The position numbers and the translations under genes were made by a program. 16,005 bases of DNA, taken from assembly GCF_937900395.1 (NCBI RefSeq), contig NZ_CALCDX010000197.1:1-16005 (forward strand), in the 5' to 3' direction. Positions 15,140 through 16,005 of this stretch are shown piece by piece. Within the stretch, counting starts at the first letter, position 1, and every line of letters starts with the position of its first letter. The stretch is from an uncultured Caulobacter sp. (GTDB taxonomy: Bacteria; Pseudomonadota; Alphaproteobacteria; Caulobacterales; Caulobacteraceae). The notes under the pieces are model-generated. The model was not told the origin of the DNA. It was given only the letters and a program-made list of their open reading frames with translations, and searched no databases.

Positions 15140-16005
15140 ATGGGCCTGGAAAAGAGCATGGCGGGGATGACCCAGACCTTGGCGGAAGCCCCGCCCCTGC
15201 CGATGACGGAGGCCGCTTACCTGCCAGGCGTCGCCTATGATGAGATGTTCACGGCTGAAGGCGACGTGCGCCCCCACTACGACCCGCTGCATGCGCGGAT
15301 GTCGACGCTGGGGGCCGAGGAGCTGGCGGGACGGCAGCGCACGCTCGAGCGGTCCTTCCTGCTTCAAGGCATCACCTTCACCGTCTACGGCGCCGAGAAC
15401 ACCACCGAACGGATCATTCCGACCGACCTCTTCCCGCGGATCATCCCGGCCGCCGAATGGGCGAGGATCGAGGCGGGCCTCACCCAGCGCCTCCGCGCGC
15501 TGAACCTGTTCCTCGACGACATCTACGGCGACCAGCAGATCCTGATGGACGGGGTGGTGCCGCGCGAACTGGTGCTGGGCGCGCCCTCGTACCGCCGCGA
15601 AATGCAGCACCTCTATGTGCCCCACAAGGCCTACGCCAATGTCTGCGGCAGCGATCTGATCCGCTGCCAGGACGGACAGTTCGCGGTGCTGGAGGACAAT
15701 CTTCGCGTCCCGTCGGGCGTCTCCTACATGCTGGCCAATCGCGACGCGGCCAAGCGAACCTTCCCCGGCACCTATCGGGCCGCTGGCGTCCGCCCGGTCG
15801 AGCGCTATCCCGACCTGCTGCTGGCCACGCTAAAGAGCATGACCGCCGACTGGCGCTCGAACCCGCAGGTCGTGGTGCTGACGCCCGGCGTCTACAACAG
15901 CGCCTACTACGAACACGCCTACCTCGCCCGCCTGATGGGCGTTCCTCTTGTTGAGGGCCGCGATCTCGTGGTGCACGAGAACATGGTCTACATGCGCACC
16001 ACGAC
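15140..16005 (+). CDS. circularly permuted type 2 ATP-grasp protein (3' truncated)
   Basis: An open frame of 288 complete codons runs off the right edge. It matches the N-terminal part of the circularly permuted ATP-grasp family (DUF404/DUF407). Recognisable blocks are FTAEGDVRPHY near the start, LERSFLLQGITFTVYG, LNLFLDDIYGDQQIL and the signature DLIRCQDGQFAVLEDNLRVP followed by SGVSYMLANR. Family members are predicted ATP-dependent ligases forming peptide or amide bonds, usually encoded beside an alpha-E protein and a transglutaminase-like protease. Those partners would lie beyond the window. Start candidates in frame are ATG 15140 (preceded by AAGGCGG), 15158, 15167 and 15203; homology begins near VAYDEMF (about 15230), so the choice is open. 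Transcribed divergently from tamA. Confidence 0.88.
   Translation, partial: MGLEKSMAGMTQTLAEAPPLPMTEAAYLPGVAYDEMFTAEGDVRPHYDPLHARMSTLGAEELAGRQRTLERSFLLQGITFTVYGAENTTERIIPTDLFPRIIPAAEWARIEAGLTQRLRALNLFLDDIYGDQQILMDGVVPRELVLGAPSYRREMQHLYVPHKAYANVCGSDLIRCQDGQFAVLEDNLRVPSGVSYMLANRDAAKRTFPGTYRAAGVRPVERYPDLLLATLKSMTADWRSNPQVVVLTPGVYNSAYYEHAYLARLMGVPLVEGRDLVVHENMVYMRTT

Overview
The window is GC-rich (roughly two thirds G+C, apart from one short AT-rich patch) and densely packed. The gene set, the codon use and the Tam/AST gene families suggest an alphaproteobacterial chromosome, most likely Caulobacter or a close relative. That assignment comes from recognising the families, not from a search. No mobile element, CRISPR array, rRNA or tRNA gene was seen. 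The region is mostly ordinary metabolic and envelope chromosome.

Left part (1-3219): the tail of an unrecognised + strand gene is followed by a phenylalanine 4-monooxygenase gene (phhA). The 3' end of phhA overlaps the 3' end of a convergent membrane acyltransferase-3 gene by 46 bp. That gene is divergent from a membrane-anchored LytTR transcription regulator. The short gap between the two holds a 10-bp tandem repeat, and a 13-bp start-codon context is repeated 42 bp apart at the regulator's 5' end.

Middle part (3216-8756, - strand): a tightly coupled five-gene operon for arginine catabolism by the succinyltransferase (AST) route. The transcription order is M20 metallohydrolase, astA, astD, astB, GNAT acetyltransferase. 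Four of the junctions are stop/start contacts: one abutting TGA|ATG, two ATGA overlaps and one TTGA overlap. Neither astC nor a classical astE is present. The M20 enzyme has all the metal and catalytic residues of the glutamate carboxypeptidase (CPG2) type and is the natural candidate for the final succinylglutamate hydrolysis. The 148-151 bp upstream of this operon carry two inverted repeats.

Right part (8908-14942, - strand): tamA followed by tamB, overlapping by TTGA. Together they encode the outer-membrane barrel and the inner-membrane-anchored periplasmic bridge of the translocation and assembly module. Divergent from tamA, a circularly permuted ATP-grasp protein begins and runs off the window. 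It belongs to a family usually found with alpha-E and transglutaminase-like genes, which would lie beyond the right edge.
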